From Ariolimax columbianus (taxonomy: Eukaryota > Mollusca > Gastropoda > Stylommatophora > Arionidae): a stretch of 64,000 nt of DNA. The position numbers were made by a program, and so were the translations under genes. Below, piece after piece: positions 1-10,225 of the stretch. The stretch covers positions 24,439,848 to 24,503,847 of the forward strand of contig JAVGWX010000018.1 in NCBI GenBank assembly GCA_036924085.1. Reading direction: 5' to 3'. Position 1 is the stretch's first letter. Every line of letters starts with the position of its first letter. The notes beneath the pieces are model-generated. The model made no database searches, was not told the DNA's origin, and saw only the letters and a program-made list of their open reading frames with translations.

Positions 1-467
1 GAGAAGGAATAAGCACTGTGCTAAATTTCAACTTTCTCTTCCTACTCCTTCATGTTCAGGGTAAAGACTTATGACAAGCCCCTTATATGTTGATATGCAA
101 GTGCTAAATATGATATATATCAGTGCAACTAGCAAGAGCCTTGAAGACTATTTCTTGTTAACATCTCAATGACATCTACTGGAGGAACTCTACACCTGTT
201 GCAACATACTCTAATGGCACTGTTCACCAGAGTGCTTGAGATTTTAAAGTTATGACAATCCAAAACGTGCATGCTCAATGATAGAAATAGTTCTGTCCTG
301 GAAAGCCATTAAATTTATCTTATAGGAACATTAAAAATATATTGTTAGAACACCTTACTGCCAACTGCCTGAATGAAAAATATACTTATTTATTATTTTG
401 TCCATCTTTTTTTTTATGTATCTATAGCATCAACTTCATCACTCCTTGACTATTAATGGTAGTTGAT
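1..467. other. No recognisable gene; probable intron sequence
   Basis: AT-rich sequence with short T runs. I see no transposon motif or splice-bounded ORF on either strand. It lies downstream, in the sense of the minus strand, of the DUF885-type exons, so it may be intron of that gene. Confidence 0.4.
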
Positions 468-715
468 CTACTTCTTCTTCTTCCCATTCTCCATTGTTTG
501 ATTATGTTTAAATGCAAAACCCAGTTTTTATGAATAAAAGTTATCATGATGGAGAGTTTTTCAAGCTTCCTGAAAAGTTTGAAAGTTGGTCTCTGTGGAC
601 TAGTTCTCAGTACTTAGTTGCCTAAGCATATAGTAGACTTGCAGGATATGTTCGCTGTCCATGCTACTTGTCCATATTTATACATGGGTGATGGGGCCAG
701 TTTTAGTCTGTGCTA
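468..715 (-). mobile_element. Family G LINE, 3' end piece (RNase H C-terminal region), split by a younger LINE
   Basis: Read on the minus strand, this piece encodes a degraded C-terminal segment typical of RNase H-bearing I/Nimb-like LINEs, including LKLAPSPMYKYGQ in one frame and DSEHILQ in another. It ends in a short GAA run at 471-483, which would be the element's 3' tail. The missing upstream half, the RNase H domain, resumes at 3171. The two halves are separated by the family A LINE at 727-3159, flanked by an 11-bp target-site duplication. Frameshifts and stops are frequent, so this is an old copy. Confidence 0.7.
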
Positions 716-726
716 GTGAAAAATTC
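716..726. repeat. Target-site duplication, left copy (GTGAAAAATTC)
   Basis: The 11 bases GTGAAAAATTC occur directly next to the 3' GAA tail of the family A LINE and again at 3160-3170 next to its truncated 5' end. The match is perfect, so the insertion borders are base-exact. Confidence 0.85.
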
Positions 727-794
727 TTCTTCTTCTTCTTCTTCGTACGCTGTCAAACATCAACATGTATTTTTTCGAAAAAAGCAGCGGCCAT

Positions 795-1525
795 CCTGAG
801 GCTGTCAACACTGCCATAGAGCTTGTCTAGTGTTGCCACTGGTGATGGCCACATGTGCTTTCTCTGGTCCTCGTATGTCAGGCATTTTTACAGCAGATGT
901 TCAGCGGTCATTTTCCCAGTACCACAAGTGCATTCGTCAGTGCCACCTATCTTCAGTTTATTTAATAGGTGGCACCTCAGTCTGTTGTGGCCTGTGCGGA
1001 GTCTGAAGACCACGACCTGCTCTCTTCTGTTCAACTGGTAATAGGCATCATTTTTTGTGTAGCCAGTATGTTCTGTTTCCCATTTGGCCATGTATCTGGC
1101 CCTAATAAGCTTTTTGGACTCTTCGTAGGTCACACTAGAATCTGGTTGTGGTAGTCTTGCACCTTCTTTTGCCAGTCTGTCTGCCTCCTCATTGCCTTGG
1201 ATGTTACAGTGGGATGGAACCCACTGTACCACTACTCTTTTTGGTGCGGACTGCTGGTATAGTTGACAGAGTACTGCTCTTAAATCATTAAGTTCAGTAT
1301 TTTTCTGGCTTTTTAGTGCTGTGACTACGGCCAGGGCATCTGTAAACAGGACTATCTGGCTTTCATTGCTTTCGCCTGTCAGCATTGCTTGCCTCTGCCC
1401 TGAAAGTGCTTGAGAATTTTCCAGTTGCCACTGAAAGTGTTATTTTTCTACCATTTGTTAGGCTCAGGAATACCCCTGTCCCTCCATTCTGTATTGTTTT
1501 TGTTACAGAACCGTCGGTGTATGCA
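795..1525 (-). pseudogene. RNase H domain and C-terminal tail of family A LINE copy 1
   Basis: RNase H removes the RNA strand during LINE reverse transcription. The first acidic motif AYTDGS lies near 1515, the second is in FRAEA, the third is LFTDALAVV, and the late motif is VPSHCNIQGNEEADRLAKEG. A frameshift with about 25 bases missing after FRAEA splits it into two overlapping frames (near 1365-1395). The C-terminal cysteine/histidine segment CTCGTGKMTAEH follows. It is non-functional as read. Confidence 0.88.
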
Positions 1526-1899
1526 TGGGTCCATTCCATGCTTGGGTAGTTTTCCGTTATGTACCTCAGGGTTATGTCTCTTCTTTCTTTTTCAGTCTGG
1601 CTGTTCTTGTTTCCAATACCTGGTATATTTTCTACCACCTCCGGAATGATATGCTGCTTCCAGGTAGGTTTGCGTACAGTAGGGATGGGCTTTGGTATTG
1701 TTACGGTGTTCATCTTTGCTTTGGCTATTTCTGCAAAGTTTCTCCGCTTTAGTTTCTCATTTCCAAATCTATTTAGTCTCTGAAGCATTGGATGGTCTGT
1801 CAGTCTTTTGAGTTTCTCTGCTTGCTGCTGGGCTCTGCAGTCTCTTCTGCCGGTCATGGATTGCAGATTTGTAATCTTTTCAAGTTCTACAATTGGCGT

Positions 1900-3060
1900 T
1901 GACTTCATGCCTCCTGTTATAACTCTCAGGGCTTGGTTTTGAAGTTTGCTAATTTTATCAAAGTTTGCCTTTGCTGCTGTTGTCCATACCGCAATGTCAT
2001 ACTCGAGAACTGGTCTCACTCTTCCAGTGTACAGTTTCTTTAGTATTCTTTCGTCTGCTCCCCAGCTTGTGCCAGCAAGTTTCCTCATGATTGCCATTCT
2101 TTGTCTGGCTCTCTTTCGGTTTCTCTCGATCTGACTTTTCCATGCTTTGATCAAATGTGACTCCCAAGTAGTTTGGGTTGTCGTTTAGCCGCAGATATTT
2201 GCCATTTAGACTTATTTTGGTGCTCTGTGGATTATTTGAAAGCGAGAATACCGTACATGTTGTTTTTTCTTCATTTATTTTGACCAGCCATGATTTCGCC
2301 CACTCCTCCAGCGATGTTAGGGCCTGCTGCATCCGATTATTTGCTACGGTGAGATGTTCTTCAGAGGTCCACATAGCCAGATTGTCTGCAAACATGGAGC
2401 TGTGGACTCTTCTTGGTATATTCTCTATGATGTTGTTTATATACACCAGAAAAAGTGTGAGTGACAGTACTCACCCTTGGGGTACTCCTTGCTCCAGTGC
2501 CACCTTTTTTGCTCATCTGCCTTTGTACTTGGACTCTGGCTGTTCTGTTTTCGAGGTAGTGGCTGATCCATCCGTACATTTTTCCAGATACTTCACTTCT
2601 ACGTAGCTTGACTTTAAGTCCCTGTTTCCACACCTTGTCGAATGCCTTTTCTAAATCCACCCAAACCGCTACTGTGTGTTTTTTCTCCTGGTAAGCATCC
2701 TCTATTTCCTGTGCTATGAGAGTGATCTGGTCCTCAGTGGATCTGTGTTGTCTAAATCCTGCTTGCTGTGGAATTAGTATGTGTTTTTCTTCCAGGTGCC
2801 ACATCAGTCTGGTGTTTATCATACGCTCCATTAGTTTGCCTACACAGCTAAGTAGACTGATGGGCCTATATCCATTTGGATCTGTTCTATCTTTTCTTTC
2901 TTTGGTACTGGTATAAGTACAGCCTCTTTTCATGCCTGTGATACAATTCCGCTTTTCTAGCTTTGGTTCAGGACTGATAGTAACTTCCTCTTTGCTGTTT
3001 GGCCCAGCGCCATCAGCATTTAATTTGTTACCCCATCTTTTCCTGGCGATTTCTTTTTCT
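1900..3060 (-). pseudogene. Reverse transcriptase of family A LINE copy 1, broken
   Basis: RT blocks appear in order on the minus strand: NGYRPISLLSCVGKLMER, then VWVDLEKAFDKVW (catalytic aspartate in the palm), then a frameshift near the GVPQG block. The YxDD box follows in another frame as FADNLAMW. The second catalytic aspartate of FADD has become asparagine, so the copy would be dead even without the frameshift. The thumb follows with NYLGVTFD. Confidence 0.88.
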
Positions 3061-3159
3061 TTAAAGTTCTCATGGCCTCATCCATTTCAGTCATTCTAAG
3101 TTTTGCCATCATGTGCTCCTCTGGTGCCATCTTGATGTTGTCGTGGCTCTTTTGTTCTT

Positions 3160-3170
3160 GTGAAAAATTC
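3160..3170. repeat. Target-site duplication, right copy (GTGAAAAATTC)
   Basis: Perfect partner of 716-726. It marks the exact 5' border of the truncated family A LINE. Confidence 0.85.
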
Positions 3171-3650
3171 AAAACATTTATGTCTCGTTCTAATAGAGAA
3201 AAGGATCACATGCTCCGATCGATCAAGATCTTGATATTTGTCTCGCGTTTAATTAACTTTCCTTATGACTTGAATCAGGATTTTCTTTTCCTGAAAGTAA
3301 TATTTGTTCATTCTGTTCTTGTGTTGGTCTCTTCTTTGCAAACTTGTATGCTTACCTAGTATTCCACAGTGTGATTGTATCTACCATAGCATCACCCTTT
3401 TATTTTTGCCTTTAGTTTCCAAAATGCTTTTTTTAGCTATGACAGTTTATCATTATTGAGGGTTTGCAGAACTGACATTGAATCGCTAAGGAATATAACC
3501 TGTTGCCATTGGCTTGTTGTGTTGTTTATTGTTCTGCAGCAATGCTTAGTGCTTGTACTTATGGTGTTTGGTGAACATTATCTTTGATACACACATTAAT
3601 GAATTCAGGGGTTGCTTTATCTTTAACACTAATATTTTGAGGCCAAAAGA
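3171..3650 (-). mobile_element. Family G LINE, RNase H piece (upstream half of the split element)
   Basis: On the minus strand, degraded RNase H sequence reads QALSIAAEQ (around the second acidic motif), then FLSDSMSVLQTLNN (third acidic motif, near 3500-3440). Next come a corrupted SHCG-like stretch and FSIRTRHKC, the RLRTGH-like block that follows RNase H. It continues across the family A insertion into 715-468. The family is related to, but distinct from, family A. Confidence 0.68.
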
Positions 3651-3734
3651 ATGCTTCTTGCAAACTTCCAGGACAAAAGAAAAATGGTAATATTGCTAAC
3701 TGCACATAGAACTAAATTTGTTAAGTTTTATCAG

Positions 3735-4150
3735 CGTTTCAGGATTTTAGTTGGTTGGTTATTGATCCAGTGGCGTATGGGCTCCTGTCCTTTGGCCCAA
3801 TGCCATATAGTGATATCTGCAAGTGTTTGTGAGCTGTTGCTAAGTTACAAACAAAGTGTTCCATTTGTCTGGCCTCAGAGGAAAAAGGTTCTTTCCTAAC
3901 ACCAGCAAATGCTGGACATTCAAAAAGATAATGTTTAACAGTTTCATAGGGATGTGTACACAGTCAGCACTCTGAAGCATGTTGTGGTTGGATTCTGTTT
4001 GAGTCACTGTTAAGTTGTATGGGCGAAGTCGGAATTTGGTGCTTTGGTCTCTTCTTTTCAGGAGGTCAATTTTGTCTTTGGGGTTAGGGATGGCCATATG
4101 TTTGTAGATCTCTCTCCCAGTATTGCCCATTGACAATTTGTTCAATCAAG
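3735..4150 (-). mobile_element. Family B LINE, C-terminal fragment
   Basis: The minus strand carries FRLRPYN, then a Cys/His region in shifting frames, then FPLRPDKWNTLF and IWHWAKG-like text. These match, in order, the 3' part of the family B copies at 42,090-42,690 and 54,270-54,900. It is a short, frameshifted 3' fragment of an RNase H-bearing LINE. Confidence 0.65.
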
Positions 4151-4401
4151 TCTTTTTTATTCACAGTTTTAATTAGTTGTTTGTCTGTTCGTAGTGTTGT
4201 TGGTGTGTAAAGTTGTTTTGGCGGATATTTGAATTCTATATAAAAGTGCGTAAATGCATTTATATAGTTGTGTATTCAGTAACAGTTTGAGATGATGAGG
4301 CTACTTCAACCCTGTTTTAAGTAGTCTATTACGTTATGCTTGGAAGGTTACTGTGGCCCTATTCTTTCATACCAGGGAACATGGTGGGAAAACATACTAA
4401 C

Positions 4402-4532
4402 CTTCTAAATGAAGCTCCCTGCAGATAAAGCTCTAGGTCTATCACCAGTAGGTTGTGACTAAGTTTCACTTCTTGAGTACAGGACTGCTGGTCCAATGAT
4501 TTTGCTTGTTTCAAGAATTCTCGGACACATGC
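4402..4532 (-). CDS. Internal exon of a DUF885-type host gene
   Basis: This 131-nt minus-strand segment encodes ACVREFLKQAKSLDQQ and then SHNLLVIDLELYLQGASFR. That is the helical pattern found right after the N-terminal block of DUF885 proteins (a rim of charged residues, FL..lk.lD, then LL..dLE.Y). It is bounded by a pyrimidine-rich acceptor (TTTTTATTAAG|GC) and a GTTAGT donor. It starts in phase 0, which fits the end of the exon at 6142, and ends in phase 2. The rest of the gene would lie toward and beyond the left edge, and I did not find the next exon. DUF885 proteins have no settled role. The family call is from pattern recognition. Confidence 0.68.
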
Positions 4533-4604
4533 CTTAATAAAAATACAGCACACATTGAATACGACTTTACTTTGAATTAGCCACTCTCTTACTCTGCCAT
4601 GCAT

Positions 4605-4793
4605 TTTATAGTGGCTAATAGTTCCTACATGATGGTTTAGCTGGCCCCATGCCCAGCCCTTCTCTTACTCACCTCTTACTCAACATTCCTGGCAGGTTAT
4701 AGTGTTAATATTCTTTGCTCCCCTTTCAGACCTCAACAACAAGTGAAAGAATGTTGAATATGAAAATGTGTAAATGGCAACTTGTTAGAAGGC
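4605..4793. other. Nothing recognised; intron between DUF885-type exons
   Basis: Unique sequence without transposon motifs. It lies within the intron that separates the two proposed host exons, together with the minisatellite and CR1-like LINE that follow. Confidence 0.35.
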
Positions 4794-5198
4794 CTTGTAG
4801 ATTGCAGTATGACATGAGTTGTACAGATTCACAAACTGGAGTGTGGCATGACTTGAACAGATTCATAGACTAGAGTGTGACATGACTTGTACAGATTTAT
4901 AGATTACAGTGTGACATTATTTGTATAGATTCACAGACTGGAGTGTGACATGACTTGTACAGATTCACAGACTGCAGTGTGACATGACTTGTATAGATTC
5001 ATAGATTGCAGTGTGACATGAGTTGTACAGATTCATAGACTGCAGTTTGACATGAGTTGTACAGATTCACAGACTGAAATGTGGCATGACTTGTACAGAT
5101 TCACAGACTGCAGTGTGACATGACTTGTACAGATTCACAGACTGGAGTGTCTGACAAGATTTGTACAGCAGCACAGATTGCAGTATGACATGACTTGG
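4794..5198. repeat. Minisatellite, about 34-bp unit, about 12 copies
   Basis: Units begin with variants of ACTTGTACAGATTCACAGAC followed by TGGAGTGTGACATG. Copies differ by point changes and a few indels. It lies in an intron of the proposed host gene. Confidence 0.85.
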
Positions 5199-5329
5199 TC
5201 ACTTACCCAGTCAGTTTTACAATGAGAGGCAAGCACTCTAGCCGTTTTGCCACTCAGACTCTCAAGGACAGAAAAGATTAGTCATAAAGAAGAAAACATT
5301 TGGATCCTTGAGTTCAACACAGCCTTCTA

Positions 5330-6060
5330 TAGACAATGGGTAGATCCAATATGGAACATAATTACAGAATGGGAGAGAACAATATTAGAAAGATAGATAA
5401 GGAGAGGGTCCTAGCGCATACAGGAAAGGTGAGTGAGCAAGTTAAGGTAGCAGTGAAAAAGGGAAACGCAATGTTAGGTATGATAAAAAGAAATATTAAA
5501 CATAGGAGCAAGGAAGTGATATTCCAACTGTATAAAGCATTGGTTAGACCTAGATTGGAGTATTGTGTATAGGTGTGGAGTCCTTATCATAGAGGGGATA
5601 TAAACATGCTTGAAAGAATACAAAAAAGAGAGACAAAGCTGAAAGTAGGATTCCAGAATTACAGTTATGAGGAAAGAGAAAAACCGGCCTACAGTGTCTA
5701 GAAGAGAGAAGAATTCGTGGTGACTTAATACAGGTTTATAAGATGATCAGAGGAATGGATAAATTAGACTATAACAAGTTTTTTTTTAAATACAGCCACC
5801 CACAATAACAAGAGGGCATAGCTACAAGTTGACTAAAGAGAGGTCCAGATTAGATATTAGGAAATATTTTTTTACCCAGAGAGTGGTGAATGCTTGAAAT
5901 GCCTTGCCACGGGAGGTAGTGGAGGCAGGGACAGTTAATGCATTTAAGAATAAATTGGATGCGCATAGCTTTTAGAGCAAGGTGATGTAAATTAAACTGG
6001 TTGTATACAGACTCTGCGTTCTTCTAAACTAGTATAAATACGTTAAGTCTTAAGTTAAGA
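5330..6060 (+). mobile_element. CR1-like LINE, 3' end (RT thumb and C-terminus)
   Basis: The plus strand reads KGNAMLGMIKRNIKHRSKE, then LYKALVRPRLEYCV, then VWSPY, LERIQKR, NYSYEER and FFTQRVVNA in slightly shifted frames. This is the C-terminal RT signature of CR1/L2/Rex-type LINEs. It ends with a conserved tail (GGTTGTATACAGACTCTG, then TTAAG-type repeats). The same 3' end recurs at 11,570-12,300 and in both arms (32,278-32,660 and 63,645-63,985). Stops and frameshifts break the ORF. Confidence 0.85.
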
Positions 6061-6141
6061 GTGGAACACAGCAACATGATATCTTCGTCTTAAAATCTTT
6101 TCATGATGGCTGGTTCTTTTACTAACCCTTCTTCTACTTAC

Positions 6142-6309
6142 TTCTCTTCGGATGTATGCATCCTCGCTGAGGTCATCCCACAAGTCATCATGCTGATGGA
6201 AGCCATAATATGAAGCTACTTCTGGACTTTCAGAAAGTCTCCACTGCCAAACTTCTTCACACAGAGCAAGTACCTTGGAATCACTGACTGATACATCAGT
6301 GAGACCCAT
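6142..6309 (-). CDS. First coding exon of a DUF885-type host gene
   Basis: The exon encodes 56 residues from ATG at 6309 (context AAAATGG), including LCEEVWQWRLSESPEVAS, then YGFHQHDDLWDDLSEDAY. This is the N-terminal DUF885 pattern (W..RL..SPE.A...G.H..DD...D.S...). It ends in phase 0 at a canonical donor GAA|GTAAGT (intron begins at 6141). A TTTTTAG acceptor at 6325-6326 lies 15 bases before the ATG, which implies a 5' UTR intron. Joined to 4402-4532 the frame stays open and the family pattern continues. No promoter or first exon was identified; it should lie to the right. Confidence 0.72.
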
Positions 6310-6355
6310 TTTGGATGGAATTTCCTAAAAATGGTAAGAATACTTTTGAACAAAT

Positions 6356-6615
6356 GGGGATGGCGTGGGCTAGTGGTTAAGTGACGTGGCTCACAAGCCA
6401 AAAGTGCTGGGTTAGATCCCCATCACAGCACCGGCCATTACCCTAGGGGAAGCAAACCCTTAGAAAATACAGGAGGAAGCAGACCCTTACATAAAAATAC
6501 ATGCTGAATTCAGATCCACTGGGCCCACAGGTGCAAAATAAAAACCACAGTGTACACCGACTTGGAGAATAGAGAAATAAGGCAAGCGCAAAAAAGAAAA
6601 CCCAAAAACAAAATT
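6356..6615 (+). mobile_element. tRNA-derived SINE, copy 1
   Basis: The head has a box A-like TGGGCTAGTGG and a box B-like GGTTAGATCCC at tRNA spacing. It is followed by a conserved body (AAGCAAACCCTTAGAAAATA, AAAATAAAAACCACAGTGTA) and an A-rich end. The same layout recurs at 12,846-12,945, 32,897-33,157 and 63,118-63,375. It lies in the 5' intron of the proposed host gene. It is an RNA polymerase III-type retroposon, not a functional tRNA. Confidence 0.8.
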
Positions 6616-6695
6616 CTACTAATATTATTTCCATTTTAAAGTCTCAATCACTCTGCTATGTATGTCATGAAAGATGACTAAGAACAATGAAAAAT

Positions 6696-6702
6696 ATGTA
6701 TA

Positions 6703-6738
<36 letters not shown>

Positions 6739-6757
6739 CACATGTATATATATATTT
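6696..6757. repeat. (TA)n microsatellite
   Basis: A run of TA/CA dinucleotides. It abuts the 3' end of the minus-strand LINE fragment at 6758-7165, so it may be that element's tail. Confidence 0.85.
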
Positions 6758-7165
6758 GTTGCTCTCATGACAGCCGATCTGTAAGACACTCGATCCCTGG
6801 CGAGCTCTCTCCCCTTTGCCAATGCCAACTCTAGAGCCTCTGTAATGTTCCTTGACCATCTTCTCCTCGATCTGCCTCTGCCTCTTTTGTCAGGCATCAT
6901 ACCCTCCACTATCATTCTTTTTAGGCCATTGTGGCGTTTGATGCGGCCGAAGTATGTTAATTTCCAAGACGTAATGTTGTTTACTTTTTTCTTGTTCTAT
7001 ATTGAGCTCTTGTAGGATTTCTGCCTTTTTCTTTTTTGATGTCAAGGTATTTTGAGCACTGATCTGTAGCATTTTAGGTGGAAGGATTCAGTCTTCTTCC
7101 ATAGGGTGTGTGTGGTTGACCACGACTCACATTCATACATTGCCATCGGGAAAATGCTAATCCGC
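6758..7165 (-). mobile_element. EN-RT LINE (RTE-like), C-terminal fragment
   Basis: Minus-strand text includes ESFHLKCYRSVLKIP, then LTYFGRIKRHNGL, then KRGRGRSRRRWSRNIT and ELARDRVSYRSAVMRAT. These are the CESW..., FGH..R, RGRPR..W.DNI and RE.WR.. blocks that end many RTE-like EN-RT LINEs. A frameshift lies near 6920-7020. Confidence 0.78.
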
Positions 7166-7235
7166 AGAATCTACATTAAATATTTTAGAAAAGAAAAGCA
7201 ATTCGTAGATCAAAGAAAAAAAGCTAAAACAATCA

Positions 7236-7420
7236 GATATGGAGCGCATCACTCAATCTCTCGCTACCAAGCCTTGAACAAGACTTTGCGAGCAGCAACA
7301 TGTAGTCAGGAGAACGGAATGCGATGTGTCGCTAGTTTACAGCTTAACTGCGATATTATTTGCACCTTTCGGCCCAACATACATGCCTTCGGCAGGGAAT
7401 GGTGCTATTTATTTGAACTT
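7236..7420 (+). repeat. R-G interspersed repeat, diverged partial copy
   Basis: Aligns by eye with the repeat at 38,985-39,345 and 50,880-51,190 (CTCGCTACCAA, then GCGATGTGTCGCTAGTTTAC, then TTTGCACCTTTCGGCCCAAC). It lacks the 33-bp minisatellite end. The family is unclassified. Confidence 0.6.
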
Positions 7421-7464
7421 GCTGCAGAACTCTATCACAACATGCATTCGCTAGATGCCTGTCA

Positions 7465-7795
7465 ATGAGGATGACTTTTATTTCCAGCAAGATTGAGTAC
7501 CTTCCCTCTACCAAGCCAATCTTGCTGACAATTTTACCAAAAATAGACTGGGCAAAGAGGTAGCATTGAATACCCCCTCATTTACCAGACCTCATGCCAT
7601 TGGAATTTCCTTATGAGGATATCTTAAGGGTAATGTTTATCAAGCAAAACCAGCAACAATTGATGAACTGAAAGCAGCCACTGGATGAGACAATGCTCAT
7701 ATCCCAATTAAATTGTTTCATTACTCTATAGAACAATGTTATCATCAATGCCTGGACCAGAACGGCTGCCAGTTTGAACAGAGAGGATACACCAA
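7465..7795 (+). pseudogene. Tc1/mariner-type transposase, C-terminal catalytic remnant
   Basis: One plus-strand frame reads FYFQQD, then FTRPHAIGISL, GYLKGNVYQAKPATIDELK, and CLDQNGCQFEQ near the end. This is the second half of a mariner/IS630-like DDE domain: FQQDGAP with the catalytic aspartate, the SPDL/GxLK block, the PATIDELK block and the QNGxxFE terminus. In-frame stops interrupt it. The N-terminal HTH half of a mariner transposase lies nearby on the opposite strand (8500-8884). Confidence 0.72.
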
Positions 7796-7903
7796 AGTAA
7801 TTACACTTGTCCTATTTTCTTTAAATTTTAAATCTTGGACTACCAACTGTAATAATAAATATTCAAACTGTGCATACATCAATTTGAGACAATATGTATA
7901 TGT

Positions 7904-7945
7904 GTTTATTATTATTATTAATTGTTATTATTTATTATTATTATA
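7904..7945. repeat. (TTA)n microsatellite
   Basis: Short AT-rich trinucleotide run, TTATTATTATTA with interruptions. Confidence 0.75.
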
Positions 7946-8074
7946 TAAACACACACAAGCTATTTATTTTTTTTCTGAAACTATTTATTCACAATGTATG
8001 AAATTCATGCATGATGTAACTTAATGTTTTCTTTACATATGCCATTTTTCCACATAATCTTTGTCCAGTTGGGG

Positions 8075-8435
8075 AGAGGAGATTAACATCTGGTCAGGCA
8101 AAACATACTGATTGGACAATATCAGGGTCAGGTACAAAATACATACCAAGACTCCTTCCCAACCTAACTTTCATGCAGTTCTCCTTAGAAACAGGCTGTT
8201 TTCATGGCAGTCAGATTAACAAGGTAGGGGATAAACGTGATCGTTATAGTAGTGAGCGTCATTCGCATGAAGCCAAGCATAACACAACCACCTAGAGAAC
8301 CCTGGTCAACCTTCATCAGCACACTCGGAATGTGTGAGGAAAGATATTGCAACCCACCACCTCACGCCATTTTCTAGGGCGCACAAAAGAGTAAAGTTAC
8401 TCATTGTAGACATCAACAACAACAATCTCTGTCCA
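8075..8435 (+). repeat. R-A interspersed repeat, copy 1, with (AAC)n end
   Basis: Shares an ordered set of blocks with four other copies: AGGCAAAACATACTGAT at the start, GAAACAGGCTGTTTTC, AGTGAGCGTCATTCGCATGA, GCGCACAAAAGAGTAAAGTT, then AACAACAACA. The constant short-repeat end suggests a retroposed element such as a SINE or a LINE 3' end. I recognise no coding sequence in it. Confidence 0.7.
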
Positions 8436-8499
8436 CTTATATGACCTTATACCAGAATGAAAAAAGGGCATATATGCCTTTCCTGTACCAATTTATTTC

Positions 8500-8884
8500 C
8501 TGTTAATGTAGCCATTTTTCCTTGATGTCCATCTTGTGCATACCCGTAGATATATCCAAGATCGTAGAAAATCACCTGCGCAGTTCCATTGCTGATTGAA
8601 CGTTGTAGGCTCAATTGCTGACTTGTGATGTGATGGTCCTCACAAACAATGACATCTGCAAGCTGTAAGATATCTGTAATAGTTGCTGTGGCAGCATGTC
8701 TAGACCGCAGCCGATCATGCAGCCCTATTTCTCCACTTTCTTAAGCTTTAGCGCTTTGAACACAGCGTCCAATTGTGCCCCTATGCATAACTCCATACGC
8801 AACACACAAATACACTTTCTCTCTCTGCCATCAGAATTTATTTAAAGCTTGAAGTTTGTAATGCATGTTGCACACAGACACCAT
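8500..8884 (-). pseudogene. Mariner-type transposase, N-terminal HTH half
   Basis: ATG at 8884. The minus strand reads YGVMHRGTIGRCVQSAKA, then GEIGLHDRLRSRHAATAT, then ITSQQLSLQ, and YDLGYIYGYAQDGHQ. This is the paired HTH of mariner transposases, with HDRxRSGRPATAT between the two motifs and LGYxKVxARW at the end. Stops and frameshifts interrupt it. The sequence before the ATG (8885-9040) ends in AATTGTGGGGCATTACTTTT on the plus strand, which could be a terminal inverted repeat. No partner end was found. Confidence 0.75.
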
Positions 8885-9040
8885 TTTAAATAACTGCTAC
8901 AGCAGCGCTATCTTTCGGAAGACCGTGCAATTATGCATGTGTATGCGGTGTTGCAGCCTGCAAATTTTCATTTTGCTTTCTGTATTCTGGGATTGGAATA
9001 AAAAATTGTGGGGCATTACTTTTTTTTAACTTTTTTATTG

Positions 9041-9960
9041 CATGAATTCGTTGCTTTTGTTGCATTATGATTATATTGCATTGCATACTTTAAGGATGTT
9101 TATTCTCATAATAATGATGTCAACACATGTATATAGTAATATAGCATTTTAATATCAATAATAGTAAAGCCTGTGACATGTAAAGCTATCACTAAAGACA
9201 CAATCAATTAGATAGATTTACAAAAAAATGTATATATTACGTTATTTACATTTACACTGAATAATTAAAATGGCAAACACTGAATTTATATAATTTTAAG
9301 AAAGGTTGCAAGGTATATTATAATATGGGACAAATCCTACTAGCTACATTGAAAGCCTGATAATACTTAATAATTATATAATATAGTGATAAACAAAAGA
9401 GAAAGCCCTCAAAGCAACAGGACCTGCTATGTTTTAAACAGACATACCAACAAGACACCGACTACACTAGCCTGCATTTGAGGTAATGATAATGCAACTC
9501 TCAACGTCTCCGCCCTTACGCGTTTGGATAGGCCTACACGATACAACGACACCTCCCACTGATATTAAATCCAAGGCTTAGATAGAGCTACATTGACATT
9601 CTGTCTACCGAAACTATCATAAATTACAGTAATAGGAAGCCAAATAACAGATTGTTAATGCTTACTTGTCATAGACAGGCAATCGTTGCTTGCTGTCCTT
9701 AAATTATTGTTAATTTAACACAAAATGCAAGTCATTATACATAAAAATGTGACCTGGTTTTAACTCTGGCAGCAATGCAGAAATAACACAACCTTTGGCC
9801 TACTAAAACATGGATAACTTTTATTAACGTCAGTTATCTGGGTCAGTCGAACATGCTCGCTCATGTGTGTCCATAGTTGTGCATAACCAGTTGTTGAGTA
9901 GCCTGATGAGTTGGTGTTGTTATTACTGCTGTTGCTTAGTGCCCCCGATGAGTATGTGTA
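9041..9960. other. AT-rich sequence without recognised features
   Basis: I see no transposon motif, tandem repeat or splice-bounded ORF on either strand. It starts with poly-T/A stretches next to the mariner remnant. Confidence 0.4.
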
Positions 9961-9961
9961 T

Positions 9962-10225
9962 TCTTTCGTGCGCACTGAAGAGGACGTTGAGTGGCAGGTC
10001 CCCCGTCGAGTAGCATTCTCACATTCTGAGCGTGCTAATAAAGGTGAACCGTACTGGTACTCCTGCAGACGGTTGTGCTATGCTTGGCTTCATCTGCGTG
10101 ACGTTCACTACAACGGGGATCACGTAAATCCACCACCTAGTTAGCCAGAGTGTCATGAAACAGTCCGTTTCCAGAGAGAATTGCATGGAAGTGAGGTGGG
10201 GTCTTTCACTAGACTCTGGCTAAAA
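9962..10225 (-). repeat. R-A interspersed repeat, copy 2 (inverted)
   Basis: Reverse complement of the R-A block order: GTGCGCACTGAAGAGGACG, then CTTCATCTGCGTGACGTTCA, then ACAGTCCGTTTCCAGAGAG. More diverged than the other copies and lacking the tail. Confidence 0.6.

Larger units (their letters stand above)
727..3159 (-). mobile_element. Family A non-LTR retrotransposon (I/Nimb-like), 5'-truncated copy 1
   Basis: A minus-strand LINE of about 2.4 kb holds the end of the EN-RT linker, the reverse transcriptase and RNase H. It ends in GCGTACGAAGAAG... (the plus strand shows TTC repeats at 725-744). It is truncated at the start of RT, at the sequence matching 21,350 in copy 2. It inserted by target-primed reverse transcription into an older family G LINE, and the 11-bp duplication at 716-726 and 3160-3170 frames it. 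Several frameshifts and stops make it inactive. Confidence 0.92.
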
